Of a stretch of DNA of 64,000 bases, positions 1 through 7,833 are shown piece after piece. A program made the translations under genes and the position numbers. The DNA lies in contig NZ_JAJQMN010000002.1 in the NCBI RefSeq assembly GCF_028994775.1, positions 124,001-188,000 of the forward strand, in the 5' to 3' direction. A model generated the notes under the pieces. The model did not search any database, was not told the origin of the DNA, and saw nothing but the letters and a program-made list of their open reading frames with translations. Positions within the stretch are counted from its first letter, which is position 1; every line of letters begins with the position of its first letter. This DNA is from Promicromonospora iranensis. GTDB taxonomy: Bacteria > Actinomycetota > Actinomycetes > Actinomycetales > Cellulomonadaceae.

Positions 1-516
1 CGCGCCGTAGATCTCGCTCAGCGACTCGGCGATCCGGTCCTGCCGGGCCCGGATCGAGTCCTGGCCGGGGTAGTTGAGACCGTCGGAGAGCCAGACCTTG
101 AGGTCCTTGGAGCCCGTCGCCCGCATGACGTCGATGCACTGCTTGTGGTGGTCGACCGCCTTGGCCCGCACCCGGGGGTCCGGGTGGGCGAGGGAGCCCA
201 GCATGAAGTCGTCGTCCTGGAAGACGTTCGAGTTGATCATGCCGATCCGCACGCCCAGGCCCTCCGCGTGCCGCGCGAGCGCCTCGAAGTCGTCGACCAG
301 GTCCCAGGGGATGTGCAGACTGACCCGCGGGGCGACACCGGTGTACTGGTGGACCTGCGCGGCGTCGGCCACCTTCTCGAACGGGTCGCGCGGCACGCCC
401 GCCTGGCCGAAGACCTTGAACCTCGTCCCCGAGTTGCCGAACGCCCACGACGGCAGCTCGATCGTCTGTTCCTTGAGCGCGGCCTTGGCTTCCGCGACAC
501 GTGTGGATGCCGCCAT
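1..516 (-). CDS. rhaI: L-rhamnose isomerase, N-terminal part (cut by window edge)
   Basis: Cytoplasmic enzyme that converts L-rhamnose to L-rhamnulose. Only the first 172 codons are present; the C-terminus and the metal-binding catalytic centre lie beyond base 1. The visible part reads as the start of a TIM-barrel sugar isomerase of the rhizobial/actinobacterial RhaI type, not the E. coli RhaA type: IELPSWAFGNSGTRFKVF near residue 20, then SLHIPWDLVDDF and IGMINSNVFQDDDF strands. The ATG at 514-516 begins MAASTRVAEAKAAL and is preceded by a GGAGGG-like ribosome site. A promoter with an embedded LacI-type operator lies at 555-600, matching the operator in front of the rhamnose transporter, so regulation by the LacI protein at 9909 is likely. 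Family assignment is by recognition and the partial length limits certainty. Confidence 0.88.
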   Translation of the reverse strand, partial: MAASTRVAEAKAALKEQTIELPSWAFGNSGTRFKVFGQAGVPRDPFEKVADAAQVHQYTGVAPRVSLHIPWDLVDDFEALARHAEGLGVRIGMINSNVFQDDDFMLGSLAHPDPRVRAKAVDHHKQCIDVMRATGSKDLKVWLSDGLNYPGQDSIRARQDRIAESLSEIYGA

Positions 517-554
517 GGCGTCCTCCCTCTCCGCGCACTCCCTCGTGCACACCT

Positions 555-600
555 TGAAACGATTCAGTCGGAGCCTATGTCGACGGCGGCGGCGGGTCAA
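555..600 (-). promoter_or_regulatory. rhaI promoter with LacI-type operator
   Basis: On the minus strand a -35 TTGACC (595-600) and a -10 TAGGCT (572-577) are separated by exactly 17 bases. The perfect 12-base palindrome TGAAACGATTCA/TGAATCGTTTCA (555-566) starts five bases downstream of the -10, where a repressor would block transcription initiation. The layout matches those at 7680-7734 and 16881-16933. Confidence 0.75.
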
Positions 601-636
601 GAGCGGTGGTCGCGGGCACGCCTCCCCAGGACGAGA

Positions 637-680
637 AACGTCAGGTGACCGGCAGCACGAGCTGCCGGTCACCTGACGTT
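637..680. terminator. 20-bp stem-loop terminator after the PGRP amidase gene
   Basis: Arms 637-656 and 661-680 are perfectly complementary over 20 bases with a four-base ACGA loop. It lies downstream of the amidase stop (704, minus strand) and upstream of the rhaI promoter. No clear T-run follows on the minus strand, so it would be a stem-only (I-shaped) terminator. Confidence 0.7.
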
Positions 681-703
681 CTCACGGCCCGGAGGGCGCG
701 GGG

Positions 704-2719
704 TCAGTACCGCGAGTCGGCGTACGCGAGGTAGGTCTTGGACGTGATGAGCGACCGGCGCAGCGCCGCCTCGGTCTGGCTACCGCTCAGCCGTGTCACC
801 CAGGCGTCGCGCTGTGCGGCCGTCGGCGTGATGTTCACGTAGTGCTGGTAGGTCTCCGTCACCCGCAGCCGCAGGGCGGCCCGGCTGTCCCAGATCGCCT
901 GGACCACGCCCTGCTTGCCGAGCGTGGACAGCCGCGAGACCCAGACGTTGCGCTGATGCGTCGTGGGCCGCTGGTTCAGGATGTCCCGGTACAGCGCGTT
1001 CACGTAACCGGCCTTGGTGCCACCCGCGTTCCGGTAGTAGGCCGACGACTTCCACATGAGGTAGGGCTCGACCTCGTCCACGGCGAGGCTCCCCTGCTTG
1101 ATCAGCGAGACGTAGCCGGAGACCTGCGTGGACGTCGGCGTGTAGCCGAGCGTCGCCTGGAACGCCGAGACCACCCGCGCGCTGCGGTACTGGTTGGACT
1201 TCTCCATGGTGTCGGCGAGCACGCCCGTCCCGCTCGCGGACACCCGATAGCCCCAGTTCCTGATCTCGGCGGAGGTGGCCGGGCGTCCGAGCATGTCCTG
1301 GTAGATCGCCTGGACCGCGTTCCGGTACTTCTCGGCCACCTCGGAGTACTGCCGGGCGTATGCCGCCGCACTGTCCTGGATGCTCGACAGCGCCGGATAG
1401 GCGAGGTTGCCCGGGCACTCGGTCTGGTGCGTGTCCCGGTGTCCGAACACCCGCGGCAGGACCACCTGCTGGCCCGCGTCGTACCGACCACCGGCCGTGC
1501 GGCCCGCTGAGGTGAAGGTCGCCGACGTGTCCGGGTCGACCCCGTACTGCGCCAGCCGGAAGCCGGCGATCTCCGCGACGCTGTCCTTCTGCGCCGCGGA
1601 CGGGGCCACGTTCGTGTACGTGCCGACCATCGAGACGCCGACGGTCCGGGTGTTGAAGCCGCCTGCGTGCGCGCCGATGATCGGGGCCGTGATGCTGCCC
1701 TGGGCGCCCTCGTAGATATTTCCCCACTTGTCGACCAGGAAGTTGTAGCCGATGTCGCACCAGCCGTTGCCGTTCTGGTGGTACGCCTGGTCGTTGCGGA
1801 TGAGCTGCATCGCCTCGGCGACCGTCGCGTAGTCGTTCGGGTTCACCGTGTGGTGCACGACGGCACCCTCGAGCCGGTCCGCCGCGCCCCACGTCGTCCC
1901 TGCCGTCCCCGTGCCGCCTTCGGGCGGGCACTCGGGGATCGCACGTGGCGGGGCCGCGCCCCACTGGGCACGCGTGATGATCGTGGGCCCGTTGGTGGCC
2001 GCGGACGCCGCCACCTCGCCCGACGTCGCCGCCGCGACCGTCCGGACCTGCTCGGAGGTCACGAGCGTCAGCTCGATGCCCTCCGGGACGCTCGCCGCCT
2101 TGTCGACGGTCGCCACCTGGACCGTCACCGCCTCACCCACGTGGACCGGCGCGGACAGGAACTCGGTCTGCTCCCCGTCGGGCACGTCGCTGGACTTCTC
2201 CAGGTGCGTCCACGGGCCCCACGTACCGTCCTCGGCCTGTGCCCGGACCTGCAGCTCGGGCACCGTCGAGTCGATGGCGACGGGCCAGCTCACGCCCACG
2301 GTCTGGAACCCCTTCGGCGCCGCCACCTCGCCGGCGACGCGCCCGGCGGTGTCGGTGGTGTCGAGCACCACCTCGCCGTCGGCCACCGTGCTGCTCCCTG
2401 CGACCTCCGGCGCGGCCTTGGTCACGTCCGCGACCCGAGTGGTCTCGGCGGCAGGAGCTGCCGCGACAGCGACCTTCTCGACCGAGGCGTCCGTCGTCCC
2501 GGCGTCCGGGAGCGCCGAGTCCTCCGAGGCGAGCGGTGCCGAGCTGCCTTCGGGCTCGAGGGACGGCTCCAGCGTCTGTGCTGTCGCCGCCGGGGCGAGC
2601 GCGCCCCCGAGCATGATCGCCGGGGCCACGCCCAGGATGATCGTCCTACCCACCACGCTGCGGGCGACCGATGCCCTCAGATTCGACCGGGATGTCGGTG
2701 CTGCCGCATGCCGAGCCAC
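704..2719 (-). CDS. Secreted N-acetylmuramoyl-L-alanine amidase (PGRP domain) with DUF4214-like repeats
   Basis: Exported cell-wall hydrolase of 671 residues. An N-terminal signal segment (hydrophobic core about 25-45, ending LAPAATAQ) is followed by an acidic/Ala-rich linker and a beta-rich region (about 135-230). The peptidoglycan-recognition amidase domain spans about 245-455. Zinc-ligand motifs are visible: VVHHT, GHRDTHQTECPG, and the intervening YNFLVD strand. The C-terminus (about 465-671) carries three repeats of the DUF4214 kind, with motifs such as YQDMLGRPAT, LYRDILNQRPTT and YVNITPTAAQRDAWV, usually wall- or sugar-associating. GTG at 2717-2719 is chosen because GAGGAGG lies six bases upstream. 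It sits alone between two rhamnose units and is probably a housekeeping autolysin rather than part of sugar use. Confidence 0.9.
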   Translation of the reverse strand: MARHAAAPTSRSNLRASVARSVVGRTIILGVAPAIMLGGALAPAATAQTLEPSLEPEGSSAPLASEDSALPDAGTTDASVEKVAVAAAPAAETTRVADVTKAAPEVAGSSTVADGEVVLDTTDTAGRVAGEVAAPKGFQTVGVSWPVAIDSTVPELQVRAQAEDGTWGPWTHLEKSSDVPDGEQTEFLSAPVHVGEAVTVQVATVDKAASVPEGIELTLVTSEQVRTVAAATSGEVAASAATNGPTIITRAQWGAAPPRAIPECPPEGGTGTAGTTWGAADRLEGAVVHHTVNPNDYATVAEAMQLIRNDQAYHQNGNGWCDIGYNFLVDKWGNIYEGAQGSITAPIIGAHAGGFNTRTVGVSMVGTYTNVAPSAAQKDSVAEIAGFRLAQYGVDPDTSATFTSAGRTAGGRYDAGQQVVLPRVFGHRDTHQTECPGNLAYPALSSIQDSAAAYARQYSEVAEKYRNAVQAIYQDMLGRPATSAEIRNWGYRVSASGTGVLADTMEKSNQYRSARVVSAFQATLGYTPTSTQVSGYVSLIKQGSLAVDEVEPYLMWKSSAYYRNAGGTKAGYVNALYRDILNQRPTTHQRNVWVSRLSTLGKQGVVQAIWDSRAALRLRVTETYQHYVNITPTAAQRDAWVTRLSGSQTEAALRRSLITSKTYLAYADSRY

Positions 2720-2912
2720 TGTGTCCTCCTCGTATCGAGCGTGTCCGCGCCCAGCGCGAACGACGCAAATAACACAGGGACCCTAGCGGTGACGGTTGCC
2801 CCTGGAGCCGCTTTTCACCCAGCCCGGCGGGTGAACTCGACGGGAACAAAGGAGCGTCCGACACACCCGTACCGGGCATCGGCATCCATTCGCCGAACCG
2901 GCGGAAAACCCG

Positions 2913-2973
2913 TTCCGGAATGTGATCAGGCTTGTCACCTCGGGCAGGTAGCAAGCCTGATCGCATTCCGGAA
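2913..2973. terminator. 22-bp stem-loop terminator after rhaS
   Basis: Arms 2913-2934 and 2952-2973 pair over 22 bases with one mismatch (T opposite G). It follows the rhaS stop (3017) on the minus strand, and a short T-run (GGGTTTTCC) follows the hairpin on that strand. The rest of 2720-3016 holds the upstream region of the amidase gene; no gene is seen there. Confidence 0.75.
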
Positions 2974-3016
2974 AGGATCACACAAAGAAAGGCAATGAAC
3001 GGCGCATCGCGTGCGA

Positions 3017-4027
3017 CTAGAAGTCGAAGTCCGCGATGTTGCTCTCGTCGAACACGAACGGCTCACCGAGCAGCACCTCGCCGCCGGTCCCGACGGTGAA
3101 CTCACCCAGGCGGCCGGCGGTGAAGGTCTCACCCTCCTCGCCCGTGATGTCTCCCGCGACGAGAGCGGCGGCGGCCTGCGTCGCCAGGTAGCCGAGATCA
3201 GTCGGGTTCCACAGCGCGAAGGCCTCGACGGTGCCGTCCTCCACGTACTCGCGCATCTGGTTGGGCGTGCCGAGACCGGTCACGGCGACCTCGCCCTTGT
3301 ACTCCGACGTCGACACGTAGCGCGCGGCAGCGGCGATGCCGACGGTCGTGGGCGAGACGATGCCCTTGAGGTCGGGGTGCGACTGGAGCAGTGCCGCCGT
3401 CTTGTCGAACGAGGTCTGGTCGTCGTCGTCGCCGTAGACGGTCTCGACCAGCTCGATGTCGGGGTAGTCGGAGGCGAGCTTCTCCTCCATGAGCGCGATC
3501 CACGCGTTCTGGTTGGTCGCGTTGGCCGAGGCGGACAGGATCGCGATCTCGCCCTCCCCGCCGATCTGGTCGGCGACCAGCTCGAGCTGCTTGTCGGCGA
3601 TGCCCTCGGGCGAGGCCTGGTTGACGAACAGGTCGCGGAACTGCGGCTCCGTGTCCGAGTCGAAGGTGACCACCTTGGTGCCCGCCGACCGCGCCTCCTC
3701 CAGCGCGTCACCGATCGCCGTGGGGTCGTTGGCCGACACCACGAGCGCGCCCCTGCCCTGCTGTGCGGCGGTGTTGATGAACGGCACCTGGGCGTCGGGC
3801 GAGGCAGCGTCCGGGCCGACCTCCTCCACGGCGGCGCCCAGCTCGTCACCCGCCTCTTGTGCGCCCGTCATCGACGCCTCGAAGTAGGGGTTGCCGAGGT
3901 TCTTGGGCAGCACGGTGATCGACACGTCGTCGGTGGCGCCACCGCCCTCCTCGCTCGAGCTGCACGCCGTCAGACCCAGCACCAGCACAGCGGCCGTACC
4001 GGCCGCGAGCACAGATGTGAACTTCAT
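3017..4027 (-). CDS. rhaS: Rhamnose-binding lipoprotein of the RhaSTPQ ABC importer
   Basis: 336-residue periplasmic-binding-type I protein. A lipoprotein signal ends at the lipobox LTAC (Cys about 22) followed by an SSSEEGGG linker, so it is tethered to the outer face of the membrane. The mature part has the sugar-binding fold typical of the ribose/rhamnose cluster: ITVLPKNLGNPYFEASMTGA at the start, then ALVVSANDPTAI, VVTFDSD and the hinge region VTGLGTPNQMREYVEDG. It is the last gene of the rhaTPQS operon, 11 bases after rhaQ. The substrate is inferred from the operon, the rhaM and rhaI genes and the shared operator; autoinducer-2 LsrB-like binding is the main alternative because these families are similar. 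Confidence 0.85.
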   Translation of the reverse strand: MKFTSVLAAGTAAVLVLGLTACSSSEEGGGATDDVSITVLPKNLGNPYFEASMTGAQEAGDELGAAVEEVGPDAASPDAQVPFINTAAQQGRGALVVSANDPTAIGDALEEARSAGTKVVTFDSDTEPQFRDLFVNQASPEGIADKQLELVADQIGGEGEIAILSASANATNQNAWIALMEEKLASDYPDIELVETVYGDDDDQTSFDKTAALLQSHPDLKGIVSPTTVGIAAAARYVSTSEYKGEVAVTGLGTPNQMREYVEDGTVEAFALWNPTDLGYLATQAAAALVAGDITGEEGETFTAGRLGEFTVGTGGEVLLGEPFVFDESNIADFDF

Positions 4028-4038
4028 CGTCCGTCTCC

Positions 4039-5034
4039 CTACGTTCGTTGCCCGACGGCGCTGCGCCGCCGGACTCTCAGGCCGCCCGCGATACGCGGGG
4101 CGACCACGGAAACAACCAGTGCCGTGCCGATCACTATGTTGATGACGTTGACCGTGACGCCCTCCAGGCGGAGCGCGCTGCCCAGCACACCGATGAGCAG
4201 GACGCCGGCGACCACCCCGTGGATCGCGCCGCGCCCGCCGAAGATCGACACCCCGCCCAGCAGCACGGCCGCGACGACCTGGAGCTCCATGCCCGTCGCG
4301 TTGTCGCCGCGAGCGCTGCCGTAGCGGAGCGTGTAATAGACGCCCGCGAGCGCCGACACCGCCCCCGACAGCACGAACAGGATCAGCAGCGTGCGCTTGA
4401 CGTCGACGCCGGAGAACCGGGCGGCCTCGCTGCTGCGGCCGATGTCGAGCACGTTCCTGCCGAACGGGGTGGCGTGCAGCAGGACGGCGAAGACGGCGAT
4501 CAGCGCGAGGAGCCCCAGGGTGATCACCGGGTAGGGCGACTCCCCCAGATTCTCCGTGGCGCCGTCGGTCCAGGACCCGGGGAACCCGGTGACCGCCGTC
4601 GTGCCGAGCAGGCCGACGGCGAGGCCGCGGTAGAGAGCGAGCGAGCCGATGGTGACCGCCAGCGACGGCAGGCCGGCGTACGCGACCAGTGCCCCGTTGA
4701 CGGCGCCGCACACCGCACCGAGCAGCACCGAGACCAGCAGGGCGGCCCAGAGGCCGAGTCCCGCCTGGTAGAGCAGGCCGAAGGTCACGCTGGAGAGCCC
4801 GACCACCGACGCGACGGACAGGTCGATCTCGCCGGTCGCGATGATCAGCGTCATGGGGAGGGCGATGAGCAGCACGGGGGCGACGTCGAGCACCAGGTAG
4901 GTGATGGTGAGCGGGCCGTCGAAGCCCTGCACCACCGCTGAGGCGACGATCCAGGCCACCACCAGGATCAGGATGGTGAGCATCTCGCGGGTGAGCAGCG
5001 CACGCTGCCACCACGGGCGGGCGTGGGTCCTCAT
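4039..5034 (-). CDS. rhaQ: Rhamnose ABC importer permease
   Basis: 331-residue inner-membrane permease of the branched/ribose (RbsC/RhaP/RhaQ) family, with about eight to ten hydrophobic segments. Family signatures are visible: ATGEIDLSVASVVGLSSVTFG, AYAGLPSLAVTIGSLALYRG and the cytoplasmic loop GRSSEAARFSGVDVKR, followed by GGVSIFGGRGAIHG. The ATG at 5032-5034 overlaps the rhaP stop as ATGA, indicating translational coupling. Together with RhaP it should form the heterodimeric channel fed by RhaS and driven by RhaT. Confidence 0.88.
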   Translation of the reverse strand: MRTHARPWWQRALLTREMLTILILVVAWIVASAVVQGFDGPLTITYLVLDVAPVLLIALPMTLIIATGEIDLSVASVVGLSSVTFGLLYQAGLGLWAALLVSVLLGAVCGAVNGALVAYAGLPSLAVTIGSLALYRGLAVGLLGTTAVTGFPGSWTDGATENLGESPYPVITLGLLALIAVFAVLLHATPFGRNVLDIGRSSEAARFSGVDVKRTLLILFVLSGAVSALAGVYYTLRYGSARGDNATGMELQVVAAVLLGGVSIFGGRGAIHGVVAGVLLIGVLGSALRLEGVTVNVINIVIGTALVVSVVAPRIAGGLRVRRRSAVGQRT

Positions 5035-6092
5035 GCGGTCGCCTCCTCGCGGTCGTCCGGGCCTGCGCCGGGCGGCACGCTGCCGGGCGGTGCGCCGGGT
5101 GGCGCGCCGGGTGGCGCGGCGTCGCGGGCGGCGGCCAGGCGGCGCGAGCGGCGGTTCGCGAGCACACGGTCCAGCGCGATGGCACCGATGATGAGGGCGC
5201 CGACCACCGCGCGCTGCCAGAAGTCGGGGATCCCCACGACGGGCAGCGCACGGTTGATGGTCAGCAGCAGCATCGCGCCGAGCGCGGCGCCCGCGACGGT
5301 GCCGCTGCCCCCGAAGATCGCCACGCCGCCCACGACCACGGCGCCGACGACCTGCAGCTCCATGCCTGTTCCGGCGCCGGAGGAGACCGTCCCGTAGCGG
5401 GCGGCGAACATCACTCCGGCGAGCCCGGCGAGCGCCCCGTTCAGCGCGAACGCCCACAGCAGGCGACGTCGGACGGGCAGGCCCTGCAGCGCCGCGGCGT
5501 CGGGGTCGGAGCCGATGGCGTACAGCTGCCGACCGCCCCGCGACGTGTACATGTAGTAGCCCACGGCCACCAGCACGATCGCGGCGACGATGGTCAGCAC
5601 CGGGATGCCGAGCACCTGCCGCGTGCCCAGGCCGAGGAAGGTGCGCGGCATGTCGCCGGCGTCGATCCGGTCGCTGCCCGCCCAGGTCAGGGTCACGCCG
5701 CGGTAGACGTACAGGGTGCCGAGCGTGATGACGAGGGCGGGCACGCGCGCGAACGCGACGATGGAGCCGTTGATCAGGCCGAGCAACGCCCCGGCCGCGA
5801 CGGCGACCAGCGCCACCACGATGATCGGGAGGTCCGGTGCCGCCATGAACAGGCGGCCCGTCAGGTAGGCGGTGAGCCCCAGGACCGACCCGACGGACAG
5901 GTCCACGTTGCGCGTGATGACGACGACTGCCTGACCCACGGCGAGCACCACGAGAATCGCGGGCGTCAGCAGGAGGTCGCGCCAGCCGCCCGCGCTGAGC
6001 AGGAAGCCCGGCTGGACGGCGGTGGTCACGCCGATCACCACCAGGAGGGCGAGCGCGATGCCTGCCTCGCGGCGGCGGAGCACGTTCCTCAT
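5031..6092 (-). CDS. rhaP: Rhamnose ABC importer permease
   Basis: 353-residue membrane permease paralogous to the next gene. Motifs include VITRNVDLSVGSVLGLTAYL, AFARVPALVITLGTLYVYRG, GSDPDAAALQGLPVRR and GGVAIFGGSGTVAGA. The ATG overlaps the rhaT stop by four bases (ATGA). An unusual feature is the cytoplasmic C-terminal tail (about 320-353), with GAPPG repeats and then acidic residues, encoded by short direct repeats near 5085-5125; the tail is not needed for the permease fold. Confidence 0.88.
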   Translation of the reverse strand: MRNVLRRREAGIALALLVVIGVTTAVQPGFLLSAGGWRDLLLTPAILVVLAVGQAVVVITRNVDLSVGSVLGLTAYLTGRLFMAAPDLPIIVVALVAVAAGALLGLINGSIVAFARVPALVITLGTLYVYRGVTLTWAGSDRIDAGDMPRTFLGLGTRQVLGIPVLTIVAAIVLVAVGYYMYTSRGGRQLYAIGSDPDAAALQGLPVRRRLLWAFALNGALAGLAGVMFAARYGTVSSGAGTGMELQVVGAVVVGGVAIFGGSGTVAGAALGAMLLLTINRALPVVGIPDFWQRAVVGALIIGAIALDRVLANRRSRRLAAARDAAPPGAPPGAPPGSVPPGAGPDDREEATA

Positions 6093-7618
6093 GCCGCCCC
6101 CTCGGTCGCGGTGTCGCTCCGGGCCGCGCCCGGGGTCGCCGCGCGCATCACCGCCTCCGGCGTCGCCTCCGCGCGGCTCAGCTCGCTGACGATCCGCCCC
6201 TCGCGCACCACGAGTACCCGGTCGGCCATCCCCAGCACCTCCGGCAGCTCGGACGAGATCATGAGGACCGCCAGCCCTTCGGCGGCCAGGGTGGACAACA
6301 GCCGGTGCACCTCTGCCTTGGTGCCGACGTCGATGCCGCGGGTCGGCTCGTCCACCATGAGCACCTTCGGCCCGGTGGCCAGCCACTTGGCGAGCACCAC
6401 CTTCTGCTGGTTGCCGCCGCTCATGGTGGTGGCGAGCGCATCCAGGGCTCCCGCCTTCACGGCCAGGCGGCCGGACCAATCGCGTGCGAGCCGCGCCTCG
6501 ACGTCGGGCAGCAGGATGCCGAGGCGCGCCAACCGCTTCCGCGCGACCGCGCTCACGTTGCGCGCCACCGACGACTCGGTGACCAGGCCCTGCAGACGCC
6601 GGTCCTCCGGGACCAGGGCGAGACCCGCGGCGATGGCCGCGGCCGGGTCGCCCGGCCGCAGGGTCCGCCCGCCGACGGCGACGCGCCCGGCGTCGTACCG
6701 GTCGATGCCGAACACCGCCCGCGCGATCTCGCTGCGCCCGGCGCCGACGAGGCCCGCCAGGCCGACGATCTCTCCCGCCCGCACCTCGAAGGAGACGTCG
6801 TGGAAGGTACCCGTCGACTCCAGCCCCTCGACCCGCAGCGCCACCTCGCCGGGCGTGCTCGGCATCTTCGGGTAGAGCTCGGCCACGTCGCGGCCGACCA
6901 TGCGGCGCACCAGCTCGTCCGGAGTGACGTCGGTGACGGTGTCGGTCGAGACATGCTCGCCGTCGCGCATGACGGTGACGGTGTCGCAGAGGTCGGCCAC
7001 CTCGTCGAGGCGGTGCGAGATGAAGACGACGGCGCGGCCGGCGTCGCGCAGGCCACGAGCGACAGCGAACAGCCTGCGTACCTCGACGGCGCTCAGCGCC
7101 GCCGTCGGCTCGTCCATGACCAGGAGCCGCGCGTCCAGGGAGATCGCCTTGGCGATCTCGACGATCTGCTGGTCCGCGATCGACAGGCCCTCCGCGGGGC
7201 GGTCCGGGTCCAGGTCGACACCGAGCTCCCGGAACAGGTCGCGGGCCCCCTCGCGCATGGCGCGACGGTCGATCCGGCGGAAGCGGCCGAGCGGCTCGCG
7301 GCCGAGAAAGATGTTCTCGGTGACGGTGAGGTCGGGAAAGCTCGCGGGCTCCTGGTGGATGACGGCGACGCCGGCGGCCTTGGCCTCCGCGGGACCGGCG
7401 AAGTCGACGGGCTCACCGTCGAGCTCGACGATGCCCGCGTCCCGCCGGTGCACCCCGCCCACGATCTTGACCAGCGTGGACTTGCCCGCGCCGTTCTCTC
7501 CGACCAGGGCGTGGATGCTGCCCGCGCGGACCACCAGGGTGCCGGAGCGGAGCGCTGCCACGGGCCCGAAGGACTTGGCCACCCCTTCGAGGCGCAGCGT
7601 CGGTGCGGCGTTCGGCAT
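6089..7618 (-). CDS. rhaT: Rhamnose ABC importer ATPase (two NBDs)
   Basis: 509-residue cytoplasmic ATPase with two fused ABC domains, as in RbsA/RhaT sugar importers. Domain 1 (about 1-245) has Walker A GENGAGKST, signature LSIADQQ and Walker B LLVMDEPTAALS. Domain 2 (about 255-500) has the degenerate Walker A GLVGAGRSE, the signature LSGGNQQ-like MSGGNQQKV, and VLMVDEPTRGIDVG. The ATG at 7616-7618 (MPNAAPTLRLEGV) is chosen because GGAGAG lies just upstream. A longer in-frame reading to 7753 is rejected because it would cover the promoter and operator at 7680-7734. First gene of rhaT-rhaP-rhaQ-rhaS. Confidence 0.9.
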   Translation of the reverse strand: MPNAAPTLRLEGVAKSFGPVAALRSGTLVVRAGSIHALVGENGAGKSTLVKIVGGVHRRDAGIVELDGEPVDFAGPAEAKAAGVAVIHQEPASFPDLTVTENIFLGREPLGRFRRIDRRAMREGARDLFRELGVDLDPDRPAEGLSIADQQIVEIAKAISLDARLLVMDEPTAALSAVEVRRLFAVARGLRDAGRAVVFISHRLDEVADLCDTVTVMRDGEHVSTDTVTDVTPDELVRRMVGRDVAELYPKMPSTPGEVALRVEGLESTGTFHDVSFEVRAGEIVGLAGLVGAGRSEIARAVFGIDRYDAGRVAVGGRTLRPGDPAAAIAAGLALVPEDRRLQGLVTESSVARNVSAVARKRLARLGILLPDVEARLARDWSGRLAVKAGALDALATTMSGGNQQKVVLAKWLATGPKVLMVDEPTRGIDVGTKAEVHRLLSTLAAEGLAVLMISSELPEVLGMADRVLVVREGRIVSELSRAEATPEAVMRAATPGAARSDTATEGAA

Positions 7619-7679
7619 ATCTCTCCGTCGAGCTGTGCGGGCGGTCAACGGTGACCGCAGGGCTGACTGCACATCCGGT

Positions 7680-7734
7680 TTGAATCGTTCAAACAGATAC
7701 TTCGGAAGATAGACCTGCCAGGTCAGAGCGTCAA
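7680..7734 (-). promoter_or_regulatory. rhaTPQS promoter with LacI-type operator
   Basis: Minus-strand -35 TTGACG (7729-7734), a 17-base spacer and -10 TATCTT (7706-7711). An operator-like palindrome TTGAATCGTTCAA (7680-7692) begins about 13 bases past the -10, in the start-site region. Its half-sites TGAA/TTCA are three bases apart instead of four, one base shorter than the rhaI and rhaM sites, so it may be a weaker or variant site. Confidence 0.75.
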
Positions 7735-7762
7735 GAACTTTCGGCGCGTCCATTGCCGTGCT

Positions 7763-7778
7763 GTTCCACTTACGGAAC
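7763..7778. promoter_or_regulatory. Possible operator upstream of the APC permease gene
   Basis: Inverted repeat GTTCC (7763-7767) and GGAAC (7774-7778) with a six-base spacer, about 55 bases before the permease start. It could be a regulator site; no partner gene is evident. Confidence 0.3.
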
Positions 7779-7833
7779 TCTTGGGCGATCAGGGGTGCAG
7801 TCCGCCCGTACTACGCACCGGAGGTGACCGGAG

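Noticed and set aside
1667-2998. Long open frames antisense to the amidase gene
   Set aside because: High GC content yields long open frames on the opposite strand; translations are Arg/Gly/Pro-rich with no recognisable domain.
7619-7753. In-frame N-terminal extension of rhaT
   Set aside because: It would cover a TTGACG-17-TATCTT promoter and operator; the ATG at 7618 has a ribosome site.
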